A DNA stretch of 64,000 nt, taken from NCBI RefSeq assembly GCF_013170705.1, contig NZ_CP033334.1:6425501-6489500 (forward strand), in the 5' to 3' direction. Of the stretch, positions 8,825 to 16,833 are shown piece by piece. The notes below the pieces were generated by a model that worked only from the letters and a program-made list of their open reading frames with translations, did no database searches and was not told the DNA's origin. How positions within the stretch are numbered: position 1 is the stretch's first letter; each line of letters starts with the position of its first letter. This DNA comes from Mesorhizobium loti (GTDB taxonomy: Bacteria; Pseudomonadota; Alphaproteobacteria; Rhizobiales; Rhizobiaceae). Made by a program: the position numbers and the translations under genes.

Positions 8825-9790
8825 TCAGAACGCGGTCTTGATGCCGACCATCACCGTCGCCGCGGCAAAATCGCCGCTCATCGAGTCGTTGCCGCCAATC
8901 TCTGCGCCGGTCGGCATGTCATAGAGTTTGGAGTCGGCGCGAGCGGTGAACATCTTTTCGTAGGAACCGGAGACGAAGAAGCTGGTCCGCTCGTTGTACT
9001 GGTAGCCGACGCTGCCGCCGATCATCAGAACCGGCGCCGATTCGAAATCTTCCTCGTAGCGCTGGTCAGGGATCCAGTGATGATCGGTACCGCCGGCCGA
9101 GAAGGTCATGCCGCCCTTCAGCGCAAAGCCGAAGTTCCAGCGATCCTTGACATAGGTCGCATCGATGCCGGCAAAGGCGACCGGCAAGTTCTGCTGGTAG
9201 CTGGCGACCTTTGTGTCTCCTGGGTAGTCGCCCACCGAATCCCGGAAGCCGGCACCGCTGATGACGTAGGAGCCGCCATAGGCAGTCCACTTGACCGAGG
9301 TGTACTTGAAGCCACCGTTGACGTTGATCAGCAGCTGATCGCTGACCTGGAAGTCGTGGCCGAGCGCGACGGTTGCCGAATAGAAGTGATCCAGACCGGT
9401 GTCGGAATGACGCGAACGGCTGCTCCAGTCATTCCAGCCATCATTGGTCGAGAATGGCGGGAACCAGGCATAGTATTCCATGTAGCTGTCGCCGCTGAAG
9501 GCGAACTGGCCGGAAAGCTTGGCGGTCCAGCCGGCCTCGCTGCGCGCCGTCATCTCGGCTGAAATGACCGGAGAGGTGCTTTCCCAGATAAATTGGCTTA
9601 GCTTCGAGCCGCTGTAGCGACTCTGATTGACTAGCTCGTTGGCCTCGATGTCGATGACGCCGACGCCGCCGACGAAAGAGAAATTGGGATTGTAGGGCGC
9701 CGGTTCGCTCACCACCGGCTCGCTGGCCATCGCCGGCCAGGCAGCGAACAATGCTGCCGCTCCACCAAAGACTTTCACATACAATTTCAT
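8825..9790 (-). CDS. Omptin-family outer-membrane protein, copy 2 (catalytic Asp pair lost)
   Basis: 321 residues, collinear with copy 1 and with the same signal peptide. In the region matching OmpT D83/D85 it reads MEYYAW, so both catalytic aspartates are gone (Y106, A108), while D/H of the second pair remain (GTDHHW). It is therefore probably not a standard omptin protease; it may bind ligand, act as an adhesin, or be decaying. The reading frame is intact and the upstream nod box (9881-9927) is complete, arguing for retained expression. Start at 9790 as in copy 1. Confidence 0.85.
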   Translation of the reverse strand: MKLYVKVFGGAAALFAAWPAMASEPVVSEPAPYNPNFSFVGGVGVIDIEANELVNQSRYSGSKLSQFIWESTSPVISAEMTARSEAGWTAKLSGQFAFSGDSYMEYYAWFPPFSTNDGWNDWSSRSRHSDTGLDHFYSATVALGHDFQVSDQLLINVNGGFKYTSVKWTAYGGSYVISGAGFRDSVGDYPGDTKVASYQQNLPVAFAGIDATYVKDRWNFGFALKGGMTFSAGGTDHHWIPDQRYEEDFESAPVLMIGGSVGYQYNERTSFFVSGSYEKMFTARADSKLYDMPTGAEIGGNDSMSGDFAAATVMVGIKTAF

Positions 9791-9880
9791 AAAACTACCC
9801 TCACAGGAATCATCCGCCATTCGGCCATACGCGGCGTACCGGGTGCACGTCACGTGCGGTCGTCTATGCAGCGCCATGGA

Positions 9881-9927
9881 CGTTTGGCAAAATTGATTGT
9901 TTAGATCGGAGCATCCACGCTATGGAT
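9881..9927 (-). promoter_or_regulatory. nod box upstream of omptin copy 2
   Basis: Same match as at 8276-8322, with the ATCCAT, GATG and AAACAATCAATTTT blocks preserved. Oriented toward the second omptin gene, about 90 bp from its ATG. Confidence 0.9.
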
Positions 9928-9938
9928 AAGCTAAAACC

Positions 9939-10110
9939 GTGCGTTTCCAATGGCTTGATCTGAACCTCCTCGTCGTGCTCGACGCACTGCTGAGCGAGCG
10001 CAACCTGACGGCGGCGGCAGCAGCATCAACCTAAGTCAGCCGGCCATGAGCGCGGCCGTCGCCCGGCTGCGCGATCATTTCAACGATGAACTGGTCGTCC
10101 GTGAACAATG
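9939..10110 (+). pseudogene. nodD: Truncated nodD copy 2
   Basis: GTG start, FQWLDLNLLVVLDALLSERN, same small deletion in the HTH, then INLSQPAMSAAVARLRDHFN and DEL. Same truncation as copy 1, so truncation preceded duplication. Confidence 0.85.
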
Positions 10111-10115
10111 AAAGC

Positions 10116-10235
10116 GGGTCAGGCCGCGACGGGTTTTGTCAGCCGCTTGAGCGCTGCGATGAGCAGCCAGAAGCTGCCTGAACCAGTTAAGCAGCAGCGA
10201 GACGTCGTAACCGGCGGCCGCCAGGATGGCGGTGC
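10116..10235 (-). pseudogene. C-terminal fragment of IS5-superfamily transposase
   Basis: AILAAAGYDVSLLLNWFRQL and following residues match the C-terminus of the transposase at 1884-2516. Only about 40 codons remain. Confidence 0.6.
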
Positions 10236-10519
10236 GCCTTTTAAATCGGACGCTTCTTGGATATTCCACACTTGGGTGTGAACCGGTTGCCCGGCGAGCT
10301 GTCGCTAGAAGTCCGTCTTTGCGACAATCACAATATGGCCTTTCAGGTCAAAATGTCGAGGAAAACCCGGATTTCGCAGATGGAAGGTATGGGCACCCCT
10401 GCATCGGTTGCCCCAAAATGGGGCCACGACCCCACGATTCCAAGAGGTAAGCCTGTCTATCTCTCTCTCCCCACAAGCGAAACTCCGCGGTTGGCGCCGC
10501 CGACACGGCAGAGAAGCAG

Positions 10520-10709
10520 CCGATCGGCTTTATTGGCACGATCACGCTGCAGAATTTTCCCGGCTTCAATGGTCGCGCGCAAGATCTCGCCGGCACTGGC
10601 GGCGGGCTGCACCGAGATATTGAAACCCGCCGAACAGACGCCGCTTTTTGCAGGCGCAATGGTTGCGCTCGCGGGAGAGGCAGGCTTTCCCGAAGGCGTC
10701 GTCACCTGA
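10520..10709 (+). pseudogene. Aldehyde dehydrogenase (gabD-like) fragment
   Basis: A short frame reads [18 protein letters not shown] then [20 protein letters not shown] and ends [15 protein letters not shown]. This matches residues ~155-220 of the intact gabD at 22876-24333 (NAD-binding loop). The preceding residues are in another frame (IGTITLQNF). Relic of a second gabD copy. The adjacent stretch 10240-10520 holds nothing I can assign. Confidence 0.65.
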
Positions 10710-10748
10710 TCTGTGCCTGCAAACGCGATGCCGCCGGCTGCACACTGA

Positions 10749-11153
10749 TTAGCTGATGAACTTGATCCACAGGCGCTTGAACCATGCGAGGATGGCCCCG
10801 AGCCCCTTCGGCTGGGCACCGCGCTTGAGAAGGCGGTCATAGGCGCGGCCGGCTTCGATCTGCTCGCGAGACATCTTGCCCGCCCAATGGATTCGGCCAC
10901 GTTTGATGATGTAGTGTGAGCCACAAGGGAAGTCGTGGTTGCCGATCGACGGCCAGATCGAGGCGCCCTCGTCCTCCATGACAAAGTCATATTCGGTTGC
11001 AACGAGCGGTGTTGAAACCTCCTCGCCACACCCACAGGCGCAATTATGGAGGGCAACGTGGCATTGGCGCGACACGTAAAGGACCCCGTCTTCCAGCTGT
11101 TCGGGAATGTCTTCGACAAAGACCGTTGCAAGACAATCCACCCGAGCCATCAT
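10749..11153 (-). CDS. DUF6527-type protein of multi-ubiquitin operon
   Basis: 134 residues with the family pattern: an N-terminal strand, a cysteine cluster (HNCACGCGEE) where DUF6527 proteins usually carry CPC/CGC metal-binding residues, then PSIGNHDFPCGSHYIIKRGR and a tryptophan (IHWAG). This small domain is recurrently encoded beside multi-ubiquitin and E1/E2-like genes; its biochemical role is not established to my knowledge. Its ATG overlaps the stop of the E2-E1 gene (ATGA), so it is the last gene of a three-gene operon. The Cys cluster suggests metal binding (inference). Confidence 0.75.
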   Translation of the reverse strand: MMARVDCLATVFVEDIPEQLEDGVLYVSRQCHVALHNCACGCGEEVSTPLVATEYDFVMEDEGASIWPSIGNHDFPCGSHYIIKRGRIHWAGKMSREQIEAGRAYDRLLKRGAQPKGLGAILAWFKRLWIKFIS

Positions 11154-12337
11154 GCCCCCCGGTTCGTGATATTGTTGCCCTCGATCATGTACGTCGCGTT
11201 CTTTTCGTTGCGTTCATCACGATAGAAGGTCAGCCAGCGCTTCCAGCGCATAATCGCCATGATCGCGTTCAACGAATTGAGCTCGGCGATCTGGATTTCG
11301 GTGCCGTACACATCGGCCTCTTCATCGTCGTCACCGAACGACAGATGGGTCGCCACTTCCGCCCAGGGCGTGCCGGGGGCAATGAAAGTCGCCCGTGCGC
11401 AGCCGTCGAGCGTGTTGTCGTCGAGCCCAAGACCAATGCCAGTGTCGACGAACGGAATGCCCAGGCGAACCAACCCTTCGGCAATGACGCGCCGCGACGA
11501 TCCCTTGTCAACACAGACAAAGACGAAGTCATAACCTGCAAATTCATCAATGTTGTCAGCCTTGACCCTGGTGGCGTGCGGCTTCACGCCCTTGTGCATA
11601 CGCGCGTAAAGCGCTGCGTAATAATCTACCTTGCGGGGAAAATTCTTCGCCAGCGCCAGTTCGGGAGCACCGGGCGAACGGAAAAGATTGTGGTTGAGAA
11701 GTTGATCGTCGTCGTAGATGTGGATCTCGGCAACGCGGGTCTTGGCGGCGAGATCGAGCAGATAGGCACCTGTGCCGCCAAGGCCGATGATAGCAATGCG
11801 GCCCTTGAGCTTGCGGTTGGCGATGACGATTCCATAGCGGGCTGACGCAGAATCGGGGATCGCGAAGGGGCTATCGTCCTCCGCGCTGGCTAACGTGACG
11901 CCTGTGCGCGCGTTCGCGGTCTTGTCGTGCGACCGCGCAGCGGCGCCGAGGTGAGATTCGTAGGTGACGACCTTGTCGTAAATGTTGGCATACCGGCCAG
12001 TCCCTTCTGGCTTCGACGAGAAGTAATGGTGGACCTTGATGTCGGATCCGACGGTCGCCTCGTTGCTGTTGTGGATGATATTGGTCATCGGCGTACCATC
12101 GCGATGGCAAGGCGTCTCTCCGGTGAACCACATGGTGTGGCCGGTTTGTGGAGTCGAGGTCAGGCCTTCGCTATCCAGCGACAGAATGCAGACAAGCGTG
12201 CCGCGGCCAAGCGACATGTCGCGCTTCACGTAGGGCACGCTGTGAACGAGAAGGACGAGCTCGCGCATCTCGAGCTCAAACCCCTCGTCCAGCAGCCGCT
12301 TCAGATGCGGATCACGACTTATCAGATCGGCGGACAT
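11150..12337 (-). CDS. E2-like / ThiF-type E1 fusion protein
   Basis: 395 residues. The N-terminal ~150 (RDPHLKRLLDEGFELEMREL, GRGTLVCILSLDSEGLTSTP, WFTGETPCHRDG) match the DUF6791/E2-like domain paired with bacterial E1 enzymes. Residues ~190-395 are a ThiF/E1 adenylyltransferase: IAIIGLGGTGAYLLDLAAKT nucleotide loop, then DDDQLLNHNLFRSPGA, where N and R of the active site are visible, and FVFVCVDKGSSR. Such enzymes adenylate the C-terminus of ubiquitin-like proteins. Start taken at 12337, overlapping the multi-ubiquitin gene by 26 bp. The fused E2 and E1 and the neighbours define a self-contained conjugation-type system. Target unknown. Confidence 0.8.
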   Translation of the reverse strand: MSADLISRDPHLKRLLDEGFELEMRELVLLVHSVPYVKRDMSLGRGTLVCILSLDSEGLTSTPQTGHTMWFTGETPCHRDGTPMTNIIHNSNEATVGSDIKVHHYFSSKPEGTGRYANIYDKVVTYESHLGAAARSHDKTANARTGVTLASAEDDSPFAIPDSASARYGIVIANRKLKGRIAIIGLGGTGAYLLDLAAKTRVAEIHIYDDDQLLNHNLFRSPGAPELALAKNFPRKVDYYAALYARMHKGVKPHATRVKADNIDEFAGYDFVFVCVDKGSSRRVIAEGLVRLGIPFVDTGIGLGLDDNTLDGCARATFIAPGTPWAEVATHLSFGDDDEEADVYGTEIQIAELNSLNAIMAIMRWKRWLTFYRDERNEKNATYMIEGNNITNRGA

Positions 12338-12968
12338 TGAAGACCATCCCGTTCTTGACTTCGATCTTCTCGCCCTCGACCAGATCACCTTCCGCGCCGT
12401 GGACACCTTTCAGGTAGGTGATCGTGTACTTGAACTTCTCAAAATCGGCGTCGGGGTATGCGAGCAGTGCAATCTCGCGATAGCTGTGCTTTCTCCGGGG
12501 TATCGTGCGCGATCGACCGTTGATCTTGATGACCACCGTTTTCGCCTCGCGGCTGCGGATGCGCTCGACGCCATGTCCGCCAAGAACCACCGCGCCATCG
12601 GCGGGAATGACCGTATCGCCGGCGCTGTCCAGGATCAGCTCGAGTTCCTCGGCGATGCTGGCGTAGCGGTAGATGTCGGACGCGGAGATTGTCGCCGCCC
12701 CCCACTCCCAGCCACGCTCGTTGACGGTGAAAGAGAAGGTGCTGTCGCCTTTGAATGAAAGGAACTCAGGCTGGGGCATCTGTCGCAGGTCGATCGCTTC
12801 CTCAAGGCCGATCGAACGCGATGTCCTGTCGGCTATCTGGATGAGAATATAGTCGCTGGCTGGATCAAGCCCACCGCTGTTGCGGACCGCGCGACCTGAA
12901 ACGATGGCGTCATCGGTAGCCACCACGCGGCCGTTCAGCTTATATGTAAAGTTCGCTGCGTCAGGCAT
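12312..12968 (-). CDS. Multi-ubiquitin-domain protein
   Basis: 218 residues with three ubiquitin-like (beta-grasp) repeats: ~6-65 (FTYKLNGRVVATDDAIVSGR ...), ~68-140 (FLSFKGDSTFSFTVNERGWE ...) and ~145-218 (VVIKINGRSRTIPRRKHSYR ...). It ends NVRRSDKS without a Gly-Gly, so processing or a different linkage would be needed. This is the poly-ubiquitin protein of prokaryotic Ub-like operons described by comparative genomics. ATG at 12968 has AAGGAGG 5 nt upstream, which settles the start against a longer frame at 13022. First gene of the operon; an AT-rich region separates it from the divergent RHH gene. Confidence 0.85.
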   Translation of the reverse strand: MPDAANFTYKLNGRVVATDDAIVSGRAVRNSGGLDPASDYILIQIADRTSRSIGLEEAIDLRQMPQPEFLSFKGDSTFSFTVNERGWEWGAATISASDIYRYASIAEELELILDSAGDTVIPADGAVVLGGHGVERIRSREAKTVVIKINGRSRTIPRRKHSYREIALLAYPDADFEKFKYTITYLKGVHGAEGDLVEGEKIEVKNGMVFNVRRSDKS

Positions 12969-12979
12969 CGAAGCCTCCT

Positions 12980-13095
12980 TGTTTCTCATTCTGCCCAAAA
13001 CATATATGCAATTTTTAGCCAATGTCTAGCTAATTAATGGCTATTTTGTAATTATTTTTTGATTGACAATTATGGAGTTTATAGCTACGTAAACG
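12980..13095. promoter_or_regulatory. AT-rich divergent promoter region
   Basis: The gap between the multi-ubiquitin gene (minus) and the RHH gene (plus) is far richer in A/T than its surroundings and must carry both promoters. No specific operator is evident, although TAGCTAATTAATGGCTA around 13030 is an imperfect dyad that could bind the RHH protein. Confidence 0.45.
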
Positions 13096-13116
13096 ATGCC
13101 GGTTAGGGAGGCGCCT

Positions 13117-13323
13117 ATGAAGCGTACAATGACGCTTAACCTGTCGGACGCGGAAATGAGCGTCCTTGAAGCCATGTGTGAAGAAAAAGGGTTGTCCAAA
13201 ACCGCGCTCGTTCGCCAGGCGCTGCGGCTCTACAAATCAGTCGACGATCGACTGGCGCGTGGCGAAAAGGTGTTTGTCGAAAGCGCCGATAAATCAGAAA
13301 AAGTAGAGCTGATGGTTCTATGA
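13117..13323 (+). CDS. Ribbon-helix-helix (CopG/Arc-like) protein
   Basis: 68 residues with an N-terminal RHH fold: strand MKRTMTLNLSD, then AEMSVLEAMCEEKGLSKTAL and VRQALRLYKSVD. Proteins of this type are DNA-binding antitoxins or autorepressors. ATG at 13117 is preceded by GGGAGG with 6-nt spacing; an in-frame ATG at 13096 lacks one. The stop overlaps the next start (ATGA), so it is translationally coupled to the acetyltransferase-like gene, as expected for an antitoxin-toxin pair. Confidence 0.75.
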   Translation: MKRTMTLNLSDAEMSVLEAMCEEKGLSKTALVRQALRLYKSVDDRLARGEKVFVESADKSEKVELMVL

Positions 13324-13967
13324 AAGAGCTGATCGATCGCGTCTTTCTCTTAAATCGCGCAACAGGCCGGTTCGAAGATGCAGATCTGTATCACGGCCTG
13401 GACAGCACCAATCTCGCGCATATCGAAGGACGCTGGCGACCGCTTTTTGAGTTGCGTCGCAGGGAAGCCAAGGCCTCTCTTCAGACTTTAGCGGAGGTCA
13501 ATGGCGAAGACGCCCATTGGGAATGGGGCAAGAAGGCGCTGGCTGCGCTGAACGACCCGTTCCTGTTCGATTTCTTCGTGCTCGAATGTGGTGGCAGCAC
13601 ACAGGCCATCATGATGACGCGCAAAGGTGGCCAAGACTGCTTCAGTCGCCATCCCGAGCATCAGCGAGTGCCGCTGATCTACGTGGAGTTTCTGGCGACG
13701 GCGCCATGGAATCGACCAAAGCTGGTTGCTGAGCCGACTTACAAGGGTGCGGGGCGTGCGCTCGTTGGCACAGCCGTCAGCTTGAGCCTGGAAGAAGAGT
13801 TTGGTGGCCGGATCGGTCTGCATTCCCTTCCTGGCGCAGAAGTTTTCTACCGGGATGCGATCGGAATGACGGATCTTGGAGCGGATAGCGAAGGGGTGCA
13901 TAAAGGGCTGAGATACTTCGAGCTTTCCAGCAGGGATGCTGCGACTTTCCTTTCCGTGCAACACTAA
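13320..13967 (+). CDS. GNAT-like acetyltransferase domain protein (possible toxin partner of RHH)
   Basis: 215 residues. The C-terminal part shows a GNAT-type acetyl-CoA loop (YKGAGRALVGTAVSLSLEEE) followed by GLHSLPGAEVFYRDAIGMTD, reminiscent of the motif-B tyrosine region of GNATs (xxFYxxxGM). The N-terminal ~90 residues are unassigned. Known RHH-GNAT toxin-antitoxin pairs acetylate aminoacyl-tRNA, but their toxins are shorter (~160-175 aa) and the antitoxins usually DUF1778. Here the call as a toxin is inference from gene coupling only; a housekeeping acetyltransferase is possible. Confidence 0.55.
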   Translation: MKELIDRVFLLNRATGRFEDADLYHGLDSTNLAHIEGRWRPLFELRRREAKASLQTLAEVNGEDAHWEWGKKALAALNDPFLFDFFVLECGGSTQAIMMTRKGGQDCFSRHPEHQRVPLIYVEFLATAPWNRPKLVAEPTYKGAGRALVGTAVSLSLEEEFGGRIGLHSLPGAEVFYRDAIGMTDLGADSEGVHKGLRYFELSSRDAATFLSVQH

Positions 13968-13982
13968 CAAGAGGAGTCGACC

Positions 13983-14510
13983 ATGAAATTACATTTCACT
14001 GCCGATTGGCTACGCAGCCATATCGAACATGATCCAGATGTCGATTGCGACGCGGGACTCCCGCTGCGCGATGCAGCTCCGCTTGAGCGTCTTATGCAGG
14101 AGAAGTCTCGTCATCAAGCAACCGCGGGGCAGCCTTCGGCTGCCCCCGAACAGAAATCTGTTGTGCTGTTTAAATTGGTGCATCAGCTTCGACGCAAGGA
14201 CGGATTGAGCATTGCGCAGTTGGCTGCCAAAATTCGTGTTGATGCGGCGGAATTGGAGAAGGTGGAAAAGGATCCCTGCTATGTTCCAGGCCCGCGTACC
14301 GTTCATCAGCTGGCCGAGTTCATTGGGGTTTCAGCACGTGCTGTAGAACAGCTGACCGCGGCGTCGTCTGCGCAGAACGACAATCTCACCGAAGCGGCGC
14401 ATCGTTTTGCCGCGAGTTCGGACGACCTATCGAAGCTAAGCCAGGCTGAAAGGCGCGACCTCAACGATTTCGTCAAGGTACTGGCGTCAATCGATAAGAA
14501 GAATGGATGA
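13983..14510 (+). CDS. XRE-type helix-turn-helix protein
   Basis: 175 residues. A Cro/C1-like HTH lies at about residues 60-118 (LVHQLRRKDGLSIAQLAAKI ... PGPRTVHQLAEFIGVSARAV). The C-terminal ~50 residues are helical (SSDDLSKLSQAERRDLNDFV). RBS GAGGAG 6 nt before the ATG. Its stop overlaps the next start (ATGA), pairing it with an ImmA/IrrE metallopeptidase, a common regulator-protease arrangement in which the protease cleaves the repressor. Confidence 0.75.
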   Translation: MKLHFTADWLRSHIEHDPDVDCDAGLPLRDAAPLERLMQEKSRHQATAGQPSAAPEQKSVVLFKLVHQLRRKDGLSIAQLAAKIRVDAAELEKVEKDPCYVPGPRTVHQLAEFIGVSARAVEQLTAASSAQNDNLTEAAHRFAASSDDLSKLSQAERRDLNDFVKVLASIDKKNG

Positions 14511-15463
14511 CCATGTCCGCGATTGAGCCGATAATTGGGGACTTTGAGCGCCAAGATATCCATGAGCACATATCACGTTTGCTCCGTGATCTCGGCAATC
14601 CAGAGCCCCCGTTACGGCTCGAGCAGGTACGCGCGCTGCAAAAGCTTGACCTTACCTATTACAGCAAAGCGAACCTGAGCCTACTGGATGAGATCGCCCA
14701 CCGGGCGCGAATCGCTGGCAACGAGATCACCAGTACGGCCAAGCGCATGGTCGATGTCGTCCAGCAATATGGCCTTCGTGGTATCCTTATGCTGAAGGAA
14801 GGCGACAAGCGGATCTTCATCGATGATGATGTGGCCGAGCTGAAGCGACGCTTCCTCATCGCACATGAGATTACGCATGACCTTCTGCCTTGGCATCGCT
14901 CCCTGCTTCTGGGCGACAATGAGTCGACGCTGAATCCGACATTCCATCAGGCAATGGAGGCGGAAGCCAATTATGGCGGGCGCCGTCTGTTGTTTCTCGG
15001 GGGAAGATTTCGTCCCGAAGCGCTCGACTGCTCATTTGAATGGAAGAGCATCGAGCAGCTTCGCAAGCGCTACGGGAACACCCTTACGACAACGCTTTGG
15101 CAAATGGTTTGCGAACGCGATCCGGAATTTCCTGCCTTCGGCGTTGTCAGCCGGCATCCCTATCACAGGGATATCTGCGAGAAGGCGGGCAATGACAATG
15201 TGGCCTATTTCCCGAGATCGAAAGCGCTTGCTGAGCACTTTCCCGGCATCACCACCGAAGTTGCCTATTCCGCCATCTGCGATCACGCAACGAACCGCAA
15301 GCGGGGTCCGGTGGGCGAAGGCGAAAGCATCTTTTATGACGCGAACGGCGAACCGCATATATTCTGGTTGCACAGCTTCTCAAATACTTATGATTTGCTC
15401 ACTTACTGCATCTATAAGAAGAAACACCAACGCATTTCTCCCGTCGGCTTCAGGGCAGCCTGA
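14507..15463 (+). CDS. ImmA/IrrE-family zinc metallopeptidase
   Basis: 318 residues. The zinc motif HEITH (FLIAHEITHDLLPWH, about residues 121-135) matches HEXXH of ImmA/IrrE proteases; EAEANYGGRRLLF supplies the downstream glutamate region. The C-terminal half (FPAFGVVSRHPYHRDICEKA ...) is an extension not assigned. ImmA cleaves HTH repressors during mobile-element induction. Translation is coupled to the XRE gene. It is a longer, intact counterpart to the broken XRE-ImmA gene at 1.1-1.7 kb. Confidence 0.8.
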   Translation: MTMSAIEPIIGDFERQDIHEHISRLLRDLGNPEPPLRLEQVRALQKLDLTYYSKANLSLLDEIAHRARIAGNEITSTAKRMVDVVQQYGLRGILMLKEGDKRIFIDDDVAELKRRFLIAHEITHDLLPWHRSLLLGDNESTLNPTFHQAMEAEANYGGRRLLFLGGRFRPEALDCSFEWKSIEQLRKRYGNTLTTTLWQMVCERDPEFPAFGVVSRHPYHRDICEKAGNDNVAYFPRSKALAEHFPGITTEVAYSAICDHATNRKRGPVGEGESIFYDANGEPHIFWLHSFSNTYDLLTYCIYKKKHQRISPVGFRAA

Positions 15464-16833
15464 TTACCAACAGACGGGTATTTCAAGTGCCCGATGACAG
15501 CACAAAGGCGGCCGCTTGCGGCCCGAGGCTGCCGGAAAGCAATGCCCCGCATTCCAGCCGCTCAGTCGATCGTTGCGCTCTTTGAAGCGGACGAACTGTC
15601 GAGAGCTGTGGGATGCGGTAGCGGTATTTTGCCTTGTCGGGAGGCCTGAACGCGCTGCAGATAGCGGCCCATCAGCGGCCAAACGGTCGAGTCGATCAGC
15701 GAGCCCTCGAGGACGTACCTGCCGTGCCTTTGAAAACGGCGGATCCGACAGATGCCCGTAAGGATCGCTGCCTTCGTTGGAAACCTGGTTTTCCCCGCTT
15801 CGCCTCGCAGCCATGCGGTCCGACGAAAAAACTGCTGTCAGGGCGGCCACACAAATCCGATGGCAGAGGAACAATCCGGCATTACGAAACGAGCGCGGCC
15901 GATGCGAAATATGTGGGTCTGTCTTTCCTCTCAGGGAGTCTTTCGACTCCGGACATGGGTACTGCCAGCTCTCGTCGGCAATCGTGCCTTCCCTGGGCTC
16001 GGCGGTCTCACGCAGAGCGAAGCGAGCGGGGTAAATACCGTGATGCCGGCGGACCGTGACGACTGGCCCCACTTTACCCTTTGAGCCCGGCGACCTCGAT
16101 CTGATCCGGCGTGGCCGATGGGGACAAGGACTTCTCCGAGCCTGCACTGATGCGAGGGACCGCTCCGTAAGCGGGTTTGGTCGAAAGAGACTGATCAGCG
16201 CAAGGGCATTATTCGCATCACCACATAAACATCTCGTTATATGGCAATTAACAAGAAGCGAAGTGCCGGTGATTGTGCGCATGTCATCCGACCGAGCGAA
16301 CTTAGTTCGGCAGGTTCAAGACTCTGCTGGCGATGACGGCTCCGCTGGTCTCTCGTTCCACCGAGCAGGGCTGCAACCGTCTGTACATGGTGAAGAGCGA
16401 GACCAAGGACGCGGTGGCGCTTATTGCCGAGACCCTTATGGCACGCCCTGAAGCCGTTCAGCAAACGCTCGAATCGCCGGATCGCTGTCTGGGACAGGCC
16501 GCAGCCGAACGGGCCCGGCAGCTCGCCCAGCTGGATGATTGATCCAGGTTCTGCAGATCGAAGAGCGGCGCTTGGTCACCGAGAGCGCCGCTGTGCTAAA
16601 GCGTAGGCTCGAAGCCGAAACGGAGGTCGATCGCCAGGAGGCGTCACAAGGCCGCTTCGTCGCAGAACGTGAGGAAGTCCAAGCCAAAACGCTGATGCCA
16701 AAGGCACGGAGGTGCCCTGACCTGCGAAAATAATCAACTATCGACCATTCGGCTGTAGCATTAGGATGGTCCGCTCGCATTCCCTCACATTGTGCGACAG
16801 GTTGCTGTGAGCAGCCCATAGCAAACTCTGAGT
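15464..16833. other. Stretch without a recognisable intact gene
   Basis: No frame here carries a family signature. Two short plus-strand frames at 16333-16731 encode charged helical sequence (IEERRLVTESAAVLKRRLEA) that may be a coiled-coil remnant. The part at 16216-16289 is a duplicate of the metE promoter region. Most likely decayed DNA. Confidence 0.5.
16216..16289 (+). repeat. Displaced copy of the metE promoter segment
   Basis: About 74 bp closely matching 24415-24488, including CATCTCGTTATATGG and GTGATTGTGCGCATGTCAT. The copy stops just where the cobalamin riboswitch begins at metE, and what follows here is unrelated. The shared CATCTCGTTATATG is an imperfect dyad and could be an operator. 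Confidence 0.75.

Larger units (their letters stand above)
8693..10142. repeat. Tandem duplication, copy 2
   Basis: Second copy of the segment at 7103-8535, in direct orientation. The 5' untranslated region of the omptin gene, the nod box and the nodD stub are almost unchanged, while the omptin gene has several clustered amino-acid differences. Confidence 0.9.

Noticed and set aside
10749..12968. CBASS-type defence operon
   Set aside because: E1/E2-like genes are present but no CD-NTase or effector gene is nearby; the multi-ubiquitin and DUF6527 genes point to the separate ubiquitin-like family.
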